From assembly GCA_020284085.1 (NCBI GenBank), contig JACEVL010000160.1:940001-1004000 (forward strand): 64,000 nucleotides of DNA, written 5' to 3'. The stretch comes from Aporrectodea caliginosa. Its lineage: Eukaryota > Annelida > Clitellata > Crassiclitellata > Lumbricidae. Shown in pieces: positions 26,813 through 38,034 of this stretch. Numbering within the stretch: the first letter of the stretch is position 1; every line of letters begins with the position of its first letter. Position numbers and translations under genes: made by a program. Below the pieces are notes generated by a model. That model did no database searches. It was not told where the DNA came from and saw nothing but the letters and a program-made list of their open reading frames with translations.

Positions 26813-28817
26813 CCTCTCCATAGCCGACATGGTCCAGAGCCTCGCCATTGGCGACATTATCCAGAGCTATTCTATAGGCTACAGCATAAATCACACCTCT
26901 CCAGATGCGACGTCATACAGAACCTTCTCATAGGCGACAGCATCCACTGCATCTCGAGCCTTTCCATAGGCGACATCATACAGCGCCTCTCCCATTGGTG
27001 ACAACATCCATAGCCTTTCCATAGGCAACAGCATACATCACCTCTCCATAGGCGACATAATCCAGAGCCTTTCCATAGGCGACAGCATACAGTGCCTCTC
27101 CACAGACAACCGTATACAGCGCCTCTCCATAGGCGACAGCATGCAGCGCCTCTCCATAGGCGACAGCATACCAGCGCCTCTCCATAGGCGACTTCATCCA
27201 GAGCCTCTCCATAGGCGACATCATCCAGAGCCTCTCCATAGGCGACTTCATCCAGAGCCTCCCCATAGGCGACATCATCCAGAGCCTTTCCATGCAGCGC
27301 CTCTTCATGGGCGACAGCATACAGCGCCTCTCCATAGGCGACAGCATGCAGCGCCTCTCCATAGGCGACAGCATACCACGCCTCTCCATAGACGACTTCA
27401 TCCAGAGCCTCTCCATAGGCGACATCATGCAGAGCCTTTCCACAGGCAACCGCATACAGCGCCTCTCCATAGGCGACAGCATACAGCGCCTTTCCATAGG
27501 CGACATCATCTAGAGCCTCTCCATAGGCGACATCATCCAGAGCCTTTCCATAGGCGACATCATCTAGAGCCTCTCCATAGACGACATCATCCAGAGCCTT
27601 TCCATAGGCGACATCATCAGAGAGAGCCTCTCCATAGGCGACTTCATCCAGAGCCTCCCCATAGGCGACATCATCCAGAGCCTTTCCATGGGGAACTGCA
27701 TGCAGCGCCTCTCCATGGGCGACAGCATACAGCGCCTCTCCATAGGCGACATCATCCGGAGCCTCTCCATAGGCGAAAGCATACAGTGCCTCTCCATAGG
27801 CGACATTATCCAGAGCCTTTCCATAGGCGACATCATCTAGAGCCTCTCCATAGGCGACATCATCCTAGAACCTTTCCATATAGGCGACAACATACAGCGC
27901 CTCTCCATAGGCAACTGCATGCAGCGCCTCTCCATAGGCGACAGCATACAGCGCCTTTCCATAGGCGACATCATCCAGAGCCTTTCCATAGGCGACATCA
28001 TCTAGAGCCTCTCGATAGGCGACATCATCCACAGCCGCTCCATAGCCGACTTCATCCAGAGCCTCATCCAGAGCCTCTTCATAGGCGACATCATGCAGAG
28101 CCTTTCCACAGGCAACCGCATGCAGCGCCTCTCCATAGGCGACAGCATACAGCGCCTCTCCATAGACGACTTCATCCAGAGCCTCTCCATAGGCGACATC
28201 ATGCAGAGCCTTTCCACAGGCAACCGCATACAGCGCCTCTCCATAGGCGACAGCATACAGCGCCTTTCCATAGGCGACATCATCTAGAGCCTCTCCATAG
28301 GCGACATCATCCAGAGCCTTTCCATAGGCGACATCATCTAGAGCCTCTCCATAGGCGACATCATCCAGAGCCTTTCCATAGGCGACATCATCCAGAGCCT
28401 CTCCATAGGCGACTTCATCCAGAACCTCTCCATAGGCGACATCATCCAGAGCCTTTCCATGGGGAACTGCATGCAGCGCCTCTCCATGGGCGACAGCATA
28501 CAGCGCCTCTCCATAGGCGACATCATCCAGAGCCTCTCCATAGGCGACATCATCTAGAACCTTTCCATATAGGCGACAACATACAGCGCCTCTCCATAGG
28601 CAAATGCATGCAGCGCCTCTCCATAGGCGACAGCATACAGCGCCTCTCCATAGGCGACTTCATCCAGAGCCTCTACATAGGCGACATCATCCAGAGCCTT
28701 TCCACAGGCAACTGCATACAGCGCCTCTCCATAGGCGACTTCATCCAGAGCCTCCCCATAGGCGACATCATCCGGAGCCTTTCCATAGGTGACTGCATCC
28801 AGCGCCTTTAAATAGGC
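26813..28817. repeat. 2-kb minisatellite with 27-bp unit
   Basis: About 74 tandem units of a 27-bp motif combining TCCATAGGCGACATCATCC with AGAGCCTT or AGAGCCTC, plus variants with CAGCATACAGCGCC. Because 27 is a multiple of three, frames stay open on both strands: a 556-codon + frame (27141-28811) of HRRHHPEPL units and minus-strand frames of MSPMERLWM units. No promoter, splice site or homology supports translation. Unit variants recur in blocks, suggesting higher-order duplication. Confidence 0.95.
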
Positions 28818-29498
28818 GAGGAGATTTTAATTATAAGACATTGTCGTGTTTAGCGAAGTTAAGATCATGGGCGAAGGAAAAGACATTCACAGAACTGTTT
28901 CTTTGATTCAATTATCCAGTCAGGAAGACTGAACGTTGACTTCTGCTGTCAACCATTGCAAGCAGCCTTTCTTTGTGCTCACGAAAAACAATGAAACCTT
29001 GAAACAGTGTTGTGATTTTTCTTCTTCGGGAGAGTCTCGAAGAGACTGTCCGAGCCGGTTCCACGGGTGGCTGTCCTGGTCAACAGCCTAACCCGAGCCA
29101 GACAAGCAACAGTATCAGAAGTCTATAATATAGTCTAAAATATAGTCTAAAATATGGTACAGCTAACCGCTCTGCTAAATATATAACCGCTCTGCTCCAA
29201 ATACTCTGCAGAGTATTTGGAGCAGTTAAATTTAATATTATTAAACAGTAAAGTTGCCAAGTTGTGGAACCCAGAACGAAAGACTTAACTGCATCTTTAA
29301 TATTACCTACATTATAGAATAAAATTTCATTTCAATGATGTGCAGCAATTCTACATACTTACAATTATGTGAGAAGAAGGCAACGCCAGGGCTTTGTTAG
29401 TGTGCAGTTCTGCACAAAACGTGCAGTTCTAAATGAATTTGTGCAGCTGTAAAAGCAGTTTTTTGTACACCAACATGCGTTATGTAATTGTTTCAATA

Positions 29499-29500
<2 letters not shown>
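28818..29500. other. No gene seen; contains a 34-bp perfect palindrome at 29192-29225
   Basis: Unassigned sequence. The palindrome (half-site CTGCTCCAAATACTCTG) is described under findings. Confidence 0.5.
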
Positions 29501-29504
<4 letters not shown>

Positions 29505-29557
<53 letters not shown>

Positions 29558-29574
29558 AATATTATTAATATTAA

Positions 29575-29635
<61 letters not shown>
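29505..29635. repeat. AAT array switching to ATT (inverted microsatellite)
   Basis: AAT repeats at about 29505-29536 switch to ATT/TTA repeats through 29635. The two halves are self-complementary and could fold into a hairpin. Confidence 0.9.
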
Positions 29636-29636
<1 letters not shown>

Positions 29637-30209
29637 CATCTTTTGTCTCTTTAGTCTTTGCAAAATTGCAACTGCTTTATAATTTTTTATGTAGTATAAA
29701 TATTTTAGTACGGCTTTAAACCTTTTTAACATTAAATAATCATGCCTGATGGATAGGCTACAAGAGAAAGCATGAATCTGGATTTGAGAAACGAAAAAAG
29801 GAAGAGAAAGGAGAACGACTATCTTGCAAACTATTTCGTACCACACAGCTGTAGAAACATTTTCAAGGTTTCTTTAGAAGCACCTTTTCAGATCTGCAAG
29901 ATTGCCATGTTAAGGGCCTTTGTGGGGCCCTAAAAGCCGTCTCACAAATAGCCAGATACCAGGACTGGGTCGCATTCTGTCTCCCCTTTGCCACAAAATT
30001 TAATTGTTAGCCCAAAAGGGATCTTGACCAAAGATATCTTTTCCGTGCAATTTACTTCTAATCTAATCTAATATAATCTAGAAACTTCTATGATGCTGTT
30101 ATCGTAACACATAAGGCAGTAGGCTTATCATGGGAGCTCCGCTTTACAAGGCGTTCTAACGAATCGGCTACCGTGTCCTACATCTGGCTTTCGAATTGTC
30201 GTAGTAATC

Positions 30210-30850
30210 TAATCTAATCTATCGACTTCTATAGCGCCATTATAATCATAATATCCAAAACAGCAGTCGATGTTCAAGTAAAATCGCAGTCACAACTCGC
30301 AATCGATTGGAAAAACCAGTTCGGGTAAGGTTACGCGTCGTGAAGGTCGGTTATGGTCAGAGTTAGGGATAGTGCATTGCCTTCTAGATACTAGTATCTA
30401 GATTCTAGAAGGCAATGGATAGTGTCGTCTTTAGAAAACATCGTAACCTCCGCGCAGCATGCCAATAGATGCCGTCCGACGCCCGTAAACTTATGCGTGG
30501 TGCTTCTGCGGCGGAAAATGCCGCCACGCAACCCGCGAAAATTTACTTCTGCGGCGGAATTTTTTTGGGACATTTTATCTAAAAACAACTCTAACCCTAA
30601 CACTGACCCTAACCGACCGTCACAGCGCTTAACCTGACCCTAACCGACACTCACGAGGCCAAACCTGACCCTAAGACCCTAACCGACCCTCACGACGCCA
30701 ATTTATAGGAAGTACCGCATTTTGAACAATGCGCATGCGCCGAAAGTTGCGCATGCGCAAAGCGCTTCCGCCGCAGAATTGTGTCGAAAATGTTACTTCT
30801 GCGGCGGAATTTTCCGCCGCAGAAGATTTATCCTAAACGCGTTTATACAC
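30210..30850. repeat. Unclassified repeat with CCCTAACCGAC units and GC-rich hairpins
   Basis: Contains ACCCTAACC/GACCCTAACCGAC motifs at 30592-30695, their inverted counterparts at 30330-30366, repeated CTTCTGCGGCGGAA words, and a 30-bp hairpin at about 30797-30826. CGCATGCGC occurs at about 30731-30739, with a second CGCATGCGC about 12 bp later. It looks like a foldback or MITE-type repeat, but no clear target duplication was found. Confidence 0.55.
30375..30416. repeat. 42-bp foldback insertion with 8-bp direct repeats
   Basis: ATTGCCTTCTAGA and TCTAGAAGGCAAT are perfect inverted arms around an inner TCTAGATACTAGTATCTAGA palindrome. GGATAGTG occurs on both sides (30367-30374 and 30417-30424). 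Confidence 0.8.
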
Positions 30851-30955
30851 CCCGATACTAAATGCTTGCCCCACCCGGGTGCCAACTATACTTAACTTGA
30901 TTGTTGTAGTAGATTATAGTAGTAAGCCTAACTTCAAGCAGTGTTTCCGTTAGGG

Positions 30956-32052
30956 CATAGGCGTAACTTTCTATTGTGACGGTGGTGTCCGGTCACCACC
31001 ACTTTTTAAAAGTGGTGGTGATAGTCATAATTTGGTGAAGTCATCCATGTTGTTTCTATAAAAGGTCAAATTATCAAATTCATATGGAAAATGGATCGAT
31101 TCATTGTAAAGAGAGCGCGAAAGGTTGTTATTGTGCATGCAATGTATCATCTTTCGGTGGTAGACTGTAAGTTCTAACTGTAATCCATGGTAATTTAGAA
31201 CCGTAGTTTAGGCTGCTAAATTATTTTATATTGTCAATTTAAATGAAAGCTGGATCGATGAAAATAATTGTTGGCCTAAATGGAAGTTAGATTGATAAAA
31301 CTAAGTCTTCGTTTAAATTGAAGTTTTGGATTCATGGAAATAATTGTTTCCGTAAATAAGTAGAAAATGGATTGAGTAGCCTAAACTAAGTCTCTGCTTC
31401 AATAGAAGCTGGATCGATGAAGTTTTTTGCTTAAATAGAAGTGGAATTGACGAAAATAGTTATTGCCTAAAGAGAAGTTGGATTGATCAAACAAATTCTT
31501 AGTGAAATAGAAGTAGGACAGATGACAATAATTCTTGCTTAAACAGAAGTTCGATTGATAACTTTTTTTCTCGTAAATGGAAGCTGGGTTGATGACAATT
31601 ATCATAGACATTGCCACATTGTTGGACTGCTTGCTTACCAGCGTGAAGTAGGCCTACGGCATTGAAGACATTAAAATAATTTACCAGCCTAAACTACGGG
31701 AACTACGATTTAGCTTTGATAATGACTTTTGGTACCATAACGTCTATTATTGGTTGCACAGTAGCCTAACGATATTCATTTAAAAGCCGCAGTAGCAGCC
31801 GGACAATAGTAGCGTGTCTCCGAGGCTTTGTTGCTGAGGTCAGCAGTTGGTTTTTCAATAAAGGATATACTTACTTTACTTCCTTCGCAACTGGACTTGG
31901 AACACCATCGAACACTGTCTGGACACCCTTTGACTGAACGCAACGACTGTAGATAGACTGGTGCCCTGCTCTTAGCTAGCTTTTCTGTAGTATGTTAAAA
32001 TTAGGAGGAGGGATTGGTCACCACCACTTTCTGGGGCAAAGTTACGCCCTTG
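30956..32052. mobile_element. hAT-like element (1097 bp) nested in a MITE
   Basis: Perfect CGTTAGGG duplications flank it (30948-30955 and 32053-32060). The ends CATAGGCGTAACTTT and AAAGTTACGCCCTTG are inverted repeats sharing GGCGTAACTTT. Inside are GGTGGTG/CACCACC inverted blocks, a degenerate minisatellite (31240-31600) and a LINE tail-like piece (about 31870-32010). No transposase is visible. Confidence 0.9.
31240..31600. repeat. Degenerate minisatellite, about 45-bp unit
   Basis: Repeated blocks of AAATAGAAG(C/T)TGGATTGATGA followed by AAATAATT and TTGCCTAAA-like sequence, about eight copies with heavy divergence. Confidence 0.65.
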
Positions 32053-32739
32053 CGTTAGGGTCTAAAAAGAGGACGTAGGCCTATTTTATGTCCTGACCTA
32101 GAATTTATTTGGACGTAGCTCATGTCTTATGGCTGTCACTACAAAAAATTCTGGACGTTTTGGACGTTTTTTATGGACGTAAAAACGGCCATTTGGGCGT
32201 TAACGGAAACACTGGGCCTAAGTGTTAATAGTAGTAACTATATATTTCTCAAGTTTTATAAATTATAACATTAGTTATAATAAATAATCGAACTTACTGG
32301 TGTTTCAAGATGAATAATTTTTATGTTAAACGTCGCTCAGTCGCTCACGTCTCCGCGTTCTGTCTCAAGATGTTTCTATGGCAACATCGCGATGACGTAG
32401 GGCTACGTTTGTAACAAAACAACCGAATCGCATAATAATTTCATTCATTTCGAGAATTTATATGGCGCCTCTTCACGAGATCTACTCAGAGGCGCTCCCA
32501 GCCATGGAATTTAATGAAGAAAACTACTGTGACATCGTAGACATAGAACGAGAATTCAATCAATCAATCAATCAAATCTCTTTTATTGAAGCCAAATGAA
32601 AAAAAAACACATAACATTTCAACATAAAGTATCAGGATTGGCCGCAAGAGGAGTCCCAAAAGGGATCAAGATCCCGCTAACTAGGGACACCTAGAACAAC
32701 ATTTCAGAAATATGAATGAGCTAAATCCTTGATAAACAG

Positions 32740-33150
32740 TGCAATTCGTGACCTTGAGGCTTTAATATTCGTAAATATTCGTGAATATTAAGACATTTTG
32801 AATATTCGTAAATATTCGCTGATGGCGTCACTGTTTCCGTTTTGTTTACGAACTACTTAGACTACTTATTTAAGAATACGTGCAAAGGTTTGCCATAGTG
32901 TTTATATAGAAGGCAGCTCAGGCAGGCAGGCACTCAGTCTTCACAATTAGCCTACCTTTTATTGTCTGAATTTTGAGGCACTTTGTGCGTGAAAAGGCGT
33001 GAAAATGGCACTGAATTTTATACAATTAATCCTGGATTTTGAAGAATTAAGAATGACAAGAAATTAAAGAAATTAATATTCGTTGGCCAGTTTTAATATT
33101 CGTAAATATTCGTCAATTTCTACAAATCTTAATATTCGTAATATTCGCAT
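32740..33150. repeat. Paired AATATTCG clusters
   Basis: TAATATTCGTAAATATTCG words cluster at 32765-32822 and at 33076-33147, about 250 bp apart. They may be subterminal repeats of a short non-autonomous transposon, but the termini were not resolved. Confidence 0.45.
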
Positions 33151-33439
33151 ACTCGTTCTATGCTTGCAGGCCTACACTGTGTACAGAGAGAGCGGGAATC
33201 AGAAACACGATACCCGCTGGCAGCGATTATAAAACATTAATTTGAACTCGACGGAGAAGCAGACAGACAGACAGAGAGAGGGAGGGAGGGAGGGAGAGGG
33301 AGAGCGGGCGACTTAAGTAAACACGTAGGCTAAGTAGTTTTCTATGATGTTAGTGAATATTGAAACGCACTGTGAAGCTGATTTTGGAGGCGGATCTCCT
33401 TTTTTAGGTGGTGGTTCTCATAGTTCGGGTGGCGGGTCT

Positions 33440-33727
33440 CACAATCTCTTGCTATCTCTCCACAGGTCTTCCACTCAAAACTGAAAACACTGCTTTTTCA
33501 CAAATCCTATCCCGATTCCTTCTCTTCCCTCACCTTCCTCGCCATTTCAACTCTAAGCATCATCCACCTTAGCCGTCTGACTGTCTGCCTGCCTGACTCT
33601 CTGGATTTTGACCCTCTGCCTATCGATTCTGTTTTGGTTAAGCGCCTGTGAATAAGCTGGTTCCCGCGACTTCGCTTTTGTGGGCGCTGTAGAAATATCG
33701 AGTTTACGATTACGATTACGATTAGGT
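33440..33727 (+). mobile_element. L2/CR1-like LINE 3' end with ATTACG tail
   Basis: GTCTTCCACTCAAAACTGAAA encodes the FHSKLKT-type LINE C-terminus, and the sequence runs to AAGCGCCTGTGAATAAGCTG, GCGCTGTAGAAATAT and TTACGATTACGATTACGATT. It is the uninterrupted counterpart of 23570-24195. Confidence 0.85.
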
Positions 33728-33799
33728 GGCGGGTCTCAAATCAGAGGTGCTGGGTCTGAAATCCGAGGTGCCGGAATCAGCCGGATCTCAGACCCGGCT

Positions 33800-34870
33800 G
33801 AATTTAACCACTGGGCCTACTTATTCCAGCGCCTGTCAGTTGTGATCCAACGTTTCAACGCCGTTGCGTTCCACAGCACTTTTATTTATCGGGGGCCCGA
33901 TAGCGCATTGGATGGGGGCCCGATAGCGCATTGGATAACATCTGGCACAGAGACCGAGAGGTGCCGAGTTCGAGCCCCCGTTGGGCGGATATATTTGTAG
34001 GCTGCTATTAGGCTATTAGCGCCGTTGTATTGCAGGCTGTCTGTTCTGTTAGTAGTTAAGATTTAAATTGCATAACTTGTAAATGTACAGCGCAGTGCGT
34101 TTGTCAGGCGCTTATTAAAGAAAAGTTATTATTATTATTATTATTATTTTTGTTCTTCCAGATCTTGACAAGGATGGCCACTTCAGAGTTAACATTGCTT
34201 ATTATTAGGCTATCTGACACCTGAGGGATTATAGATACCTCGGGTAAAAATAAATAAATAAATAAATAAATAATAATATTAATATTATAATAATAATAAT
34301 ATCGGGGGGCCCGATAGCGCCTTTGAGACCTTGGGCCCTATCAACCTCTCAGGTGCAGAATTCATCAGCAGTATAGGTAGTCGCCTATCCATCATCAGTG
34401 GCGACCGCCGTGAGGCGTCGTTTCTTTTTCAGCGTCTATCTGTCTGCACGCTTTATCTATTCTGTGATACAACGCTACAACTCTGTCACTTTTAACGGGA
34501 CCTTTCCAGCTACTCCAGACGAAGAGGCTTGATTTTCCAGACACTGTCCCCTGCTCCTAAATTAGTTTTTTCCAAATCCTGAGGGATCATTGATACCTCG
34601 GGTAAAAAAAAAAAAAAATAATAATAATAATAATAATAATAATTCTCTTTCAACGACTCTCTATAAACGTCCAACGCTTCAATGCCGTCGGGGAACCTTT
34701 TCGGACAAAACGACTGACAACACCATTCAAGAATAATAATCTTCTCCAGCAGTCTCCGGACTTTTTAGGCCACCTGAGGGATACTTGATACCTCGGGGCT
34801 CGGGTATAAAATAATAATAATAATAATGACAATAATAATGACAATAATAATGACAATAATAATGATAATA
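33800..34870 (+). mobile_element. Cluster of retroelement 3' ends (QRLSVVIQRFNA family) with AAT tails
   Basis: Three pieces encode QRLSVVIQRFNAV-like peptides (33826, 34440, 34665). Several end in CTGAGGGAT-x-TTGATACCTCGGG followed by A or AAT tails (34214-34275, 34580-34640, 34776-34815). The same end appears on the minus strand at 47545-47625. A tRNA-like head (GCCCGATAGCGCATTGGATA with a GAGTTCGAGCCCC B box) at 33910-33975 is partly duplicated as a 24-bp direct repeat. The clade was not identified. Confidence 0.65.
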
Positions 34871-34879
34871 ATCATATTC

Positions 34880-36760
34880 TTTATTAATTCAAACCGACAA
34901 ACGCAATTTAACGCAGTATGGTTACAATATTATTCAGTGTGAACGGATGACCAAAAGTTATTACAGTAGTCGAAGTTAACAGTATACGACAACCATGCAA
35001 GGCGCCTATCACGTCCTACATCTAATTTTTACCAACACGCCATCTCGCGAATGATAGGCTAAGCAGACCTTTTCGGAGGGTTGCGGTAAGCGATCCCGTT
35101 TCCACGGTTTCCTACTGCTCTTCACGCCAGTGATTTTACCACTAGCCTACTCTATGGACTCTATGGACTGTAAATTGTCATGAAGTATTAAAATATTATT
35201 TAAATACTACTTAAATAGTAATTTACTATTTGACTAGGCACATGGAGTCAGAGGAAAACCGTGCGAAGGTCTCGTATAGGCTACGCGATGACACAAAAAC
35301 GCTACTTGTGACTTAACTTCTAAAATCTCCGTAACTCTTCATCACGTGAAAAATCGAAGTCTTATGCACGAACATTTGTCCAGCTGCAAGTGATAATAAT
35401 AATTTAATACGTGCTAATTAAGATGAAACCTCGTGGAACAGGAACAACGAAGTAGAAAACTGCGTTTGCAGTCTGCCAGAAGATGACGCTCCACTCTTCT
35501 GCATCTGCTGTAAGTCTCTACGAAATACATAGTCTGCTGGTGAGGTCTGGCTCCGCAGCCGCTGTCTGGTAGCGCCATCTTCCGACCGAACCCGGACACA
35601 CGCCGTCACATACGCTGAGCAGCCAAAGCGGATCTTTAACACGTTCACGTTATATTATCACGAAATAAAGAGAAAGCGTTCAATAAAGTAATTCTACTCT
35701 AAGCTAACTTATGCTAGATTGAACAGAAAATTTATTTAGTTTGGACGCTGTAACGCACGGTGAATATTATTGTTTTATAAGACGATAATTGTTAATTATT
35801 TGCCCGAAAACAATGGTCTCGATGTAGGACCCCTAATTAGTTATGTAGTCCTGAGTCGTAGATTGTGCGGTACACAGGAAATTGAAGGTGCGTGTTAGCC
35901 ATCGAGGTCATATTAGGTTAGATTTTGTGGCTAAAACAGTTTAGATGGCTGTTAGTCTCCATGCCATGATGGTTTGTAATTTTAAAACAGTTTTTCTTCT
36001 ACCGGTGGTATATTACTTGTGCTTAGAAATTCTAGTTGGTTTGGTATTACCATGGGCTGCTGGGCATGCTTTAATAATAGCCTAATTGTTTCGCTTTTCA
36101 TTTGGAAGTTTTTAGACAAACGGCAGGCACATTTACTATGGAATTTAATTCTAAGTCTTTAATAAGCCACAATAAGATTAAATAGCCAGGTATTACAAGT
36201 AACTACATGCCTACTGGCTACTGCTATAGAAAAGTTAATTCTTGTATAACTTACTCTAGAACCGATAGTATCCTGTCCAATTAAATGCTGGAAATTAAAT
36301 TGTTCAGTTCAGCTTTGACCTATTGTAGCACTTGATAAAACCCTGAGAAGGGTTAGAGTTATTTACTTATAATAATAATCAGAAAAGAATGATAGTTGGG
36401 TATACAAAAGATAAGTGGACCTTGTTTTCTTCTGACTGCATGTATGGTTAGGCTGGTTTAGGTAGTTGTCGATTAAATTTAATTGACTCCAGTATGGACA
36501 TTGCACCTTGATTCCTGCATCAATATATAGCCTACCTGGTAATATTAATTTTCAACCACTGCACATGTGCAATTGTTGACATTTATATATTCATTTATAT
36601 ATCCAGCTATAATATATAGAACCGGATTCATCGCATATTCACTGTTCAATTAATTTTATTAGCATTATTTTGGTTTACAGTTACTGTGGCTGGTTGTCAT
36701 CATTCTCCCCATGTATAGGATCATCCTAGTCAATAATAATAGAAAGAAATGGGGGGAAAC
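34880..36760. other. Mostly unassigned; candidate minus-strand first exon at 35414-35650
   Basis: AT-rich except for a GC-richer island at 35450-35640. On the minus strand a GGAAGATGGCGC motif (35572-35583, YY1-like) overlaps a good-context ATG, followed by two overlapping open frames of 60-76 codons. I do not recognise the peptides. See findings. Confidence 0.3.
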
Positions 36761-36769
36761 ACTTGAGGA

Positions 36770-36993
36770 CAGAGATGGGCATGATGAGTTAACTTTCTAA
36801 TTGATCGATTTTGAATTAGAATTAGTATTACAAACTTAGACCAACAGCTAATCGATAAACTCATCGAATACCGGTAGTTAAATTGCTAATCAATTATAAT
36901 TAGAATTAGTAAAATCTTGTAGCTATTTGATTAGAATTAGCTGTTTCTCTAATCGATTACCTAATCGATTAGAATCTGAGTTACCCATATCTG
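36770..36993. mobile_element. hAT MITE (224 bp), CAGAGATGGG type
   Basis: Ends CAGAGATGGGCA and TTACCCATATCTG are inverted repeats. Target duplications CTTGAGGA and CGTGAGGA match at 7 of 8 bases. The interior is rich in TAATCGATTAGAATTAG words. A degraded relative lies at 49177-49283. Confidence 0.85.
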
Positions 36994-37213
36994 CGTGAGG
37001 ATAATGTTTAAGAAAATTAGCCATGTTAGTGATTTGCAGAAATGTATGTTCGTTAGGTTTGGAACTGTAATTTATATAATTTATCTGAATATTAAAAATT
37101 TAGAGCATCAGGGTTTTTGACAATGGATTTGTGTGTGTTTTAGAGATTATTGGATCAGTTTCTCTCCTCATCAACTCAGGTATGTTTTGCTGGGATTCAT
37201 AACAGTATACTGG

Positions 37214-37404
37214 GAGTGGCGGCAAGACACCAGGGCATGCAAGGGCAAATGCCCTGGTAAAAAAGCCTTTGCCCTGGTCCTTGCCCTGCCAGAATTTTTG
37301 CCCTGCCGAGAATTTATTTGGGGCATAAACCGCCCCTGCACTGGTTGCTTGTATGATTGCCCTGGCTATGCCTTGGTTACAAAAAATGTCTGGCGCCGCC
37401 ACTG
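37214..37404. mobile_element. hAT MITE (191 bp), (C/G)AGTGGCGGC type
   Basis: Left end GAGTGGCGGC and right end GCCGCCACTG are inverted repeats with the first base mutated. Perfect TATACTGG duplications at 37206-37213 and 37405-37412. The interior carries repeated TTGCCCTGG/GCCCTGCC words. Confidence 0.92.
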
Positions 37405-37568
37405 TATACTGGGTGTAAATTCCATATGTTGCTTAGTTGTAAGATAAAAATATACCTTCATGTCTGCTTTATTGTTTAGAATTTATATCAACAGTTTACA
37501 AAGATGTTTTGTAGCAATGAATAAACACTGAAATAAATTATATGTACTAGATGATTGAATAATTAAAG

Positions 37569-37865
37569 GACTAGATGAGAGAAGAAGAGAAGAGCAGTCC
37601 CTTAAGCTAGCCCTAAGGCAGCCATGGGAATGAAGTGTTAGCGACTTCATTTTCTTAGCCTTGGCATATCCGGATGGCCAGTCCTCTCCCTTGCCATCTC
37701 ATCTTCCCACTTGCAGTGTACAGTCAGTGTACTCATTATAGCTGAGTTGGCTAGGCAGTGCAGGTGGGGCAGAAATCTCGAACCAAATTTCTGCCCTGGC
37801 AGGGATTTTAAGCCTCAACCTCTCCATTGACAGTCCAGTACACTAACCACTACACCATCAAGCAC
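37569..37865 (-). mobile_element. tRNA-headed SINE, antisense, nearly complete
   Basis: Reads on the minus strand from a tRNA-like head (GGTGTAGTGGTTAGTGTACTGGACTG) through the GGCAGAAATTTGG block to CCTTAGGGCTAGCTTAAGGG and GACTGCTCTTCTC. It is the best copy of the family also seen at 12236, 48986 and 56945. Confidence 0.82.
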
Positions 37866-37976
37866 CCTGAATGACTATATGAATGAATAAATAAAAAGAT
37901 GAATAAATGAAAGGTCCATGAATGAATGAATTGAAGAATATTTGAATAAAGAGTATTTTAAAAGGATGAGCCTTAC

Positions 37977-38034
37977 CTTGGTCCAAAAAGCGACCACATC
38001 TTTTCATCCACGTATTTAGGTTGGCCCAGGTTAC
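37977..38034 (-). CDS. Possible internal exon of an unidentified minus-strand gene
   Basis: On the minus strand, GGCTTGCAG (acceptor) precedes a 58-nt block and GTAAGG (donor) follows it. The block translates to VTWANLNTWMKRCGRFLDQ plus one base, with no stop. The peptide has protein-like composition (two Trp, mixed charged residues) unlike the surrounding repeats. I do not recognise the family, and no neighbouring exon was convincingly found, so this is weak. It could be chance. Confidence 0.25.

Larger units (their letters stand above)
30939..32214. mobile_element. hAT MITE of the CAGTGTTTCCGTTA family, interrupted
   Basis: Left end CAGTGTTTCCGTTAGG at 30939 and right part (TCTAAAAAGAGGACGT to TAACGGAAACACTG, 32061-32214) match the intact copy at 23881-24042. 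A 1.1-kb element is inserted after the first 17 bp. No clear outer target duplication was found for this copy. Confidence 0.85.

Noticed and set aside
30592..30700. Interstitial telomere
   Set aside because: CCCTAA is not in pure tandem; it is part of a longer GACCCTAACCGAC unit with inverted counterparts nearby.
33908..33978. tRNA gene on the + strand
   Set aside because: The acceptor stem can pair, but the T stem is weak, the anticodon arm does not form well, and part of it is tandemly duplicated. More likely a SINE head.
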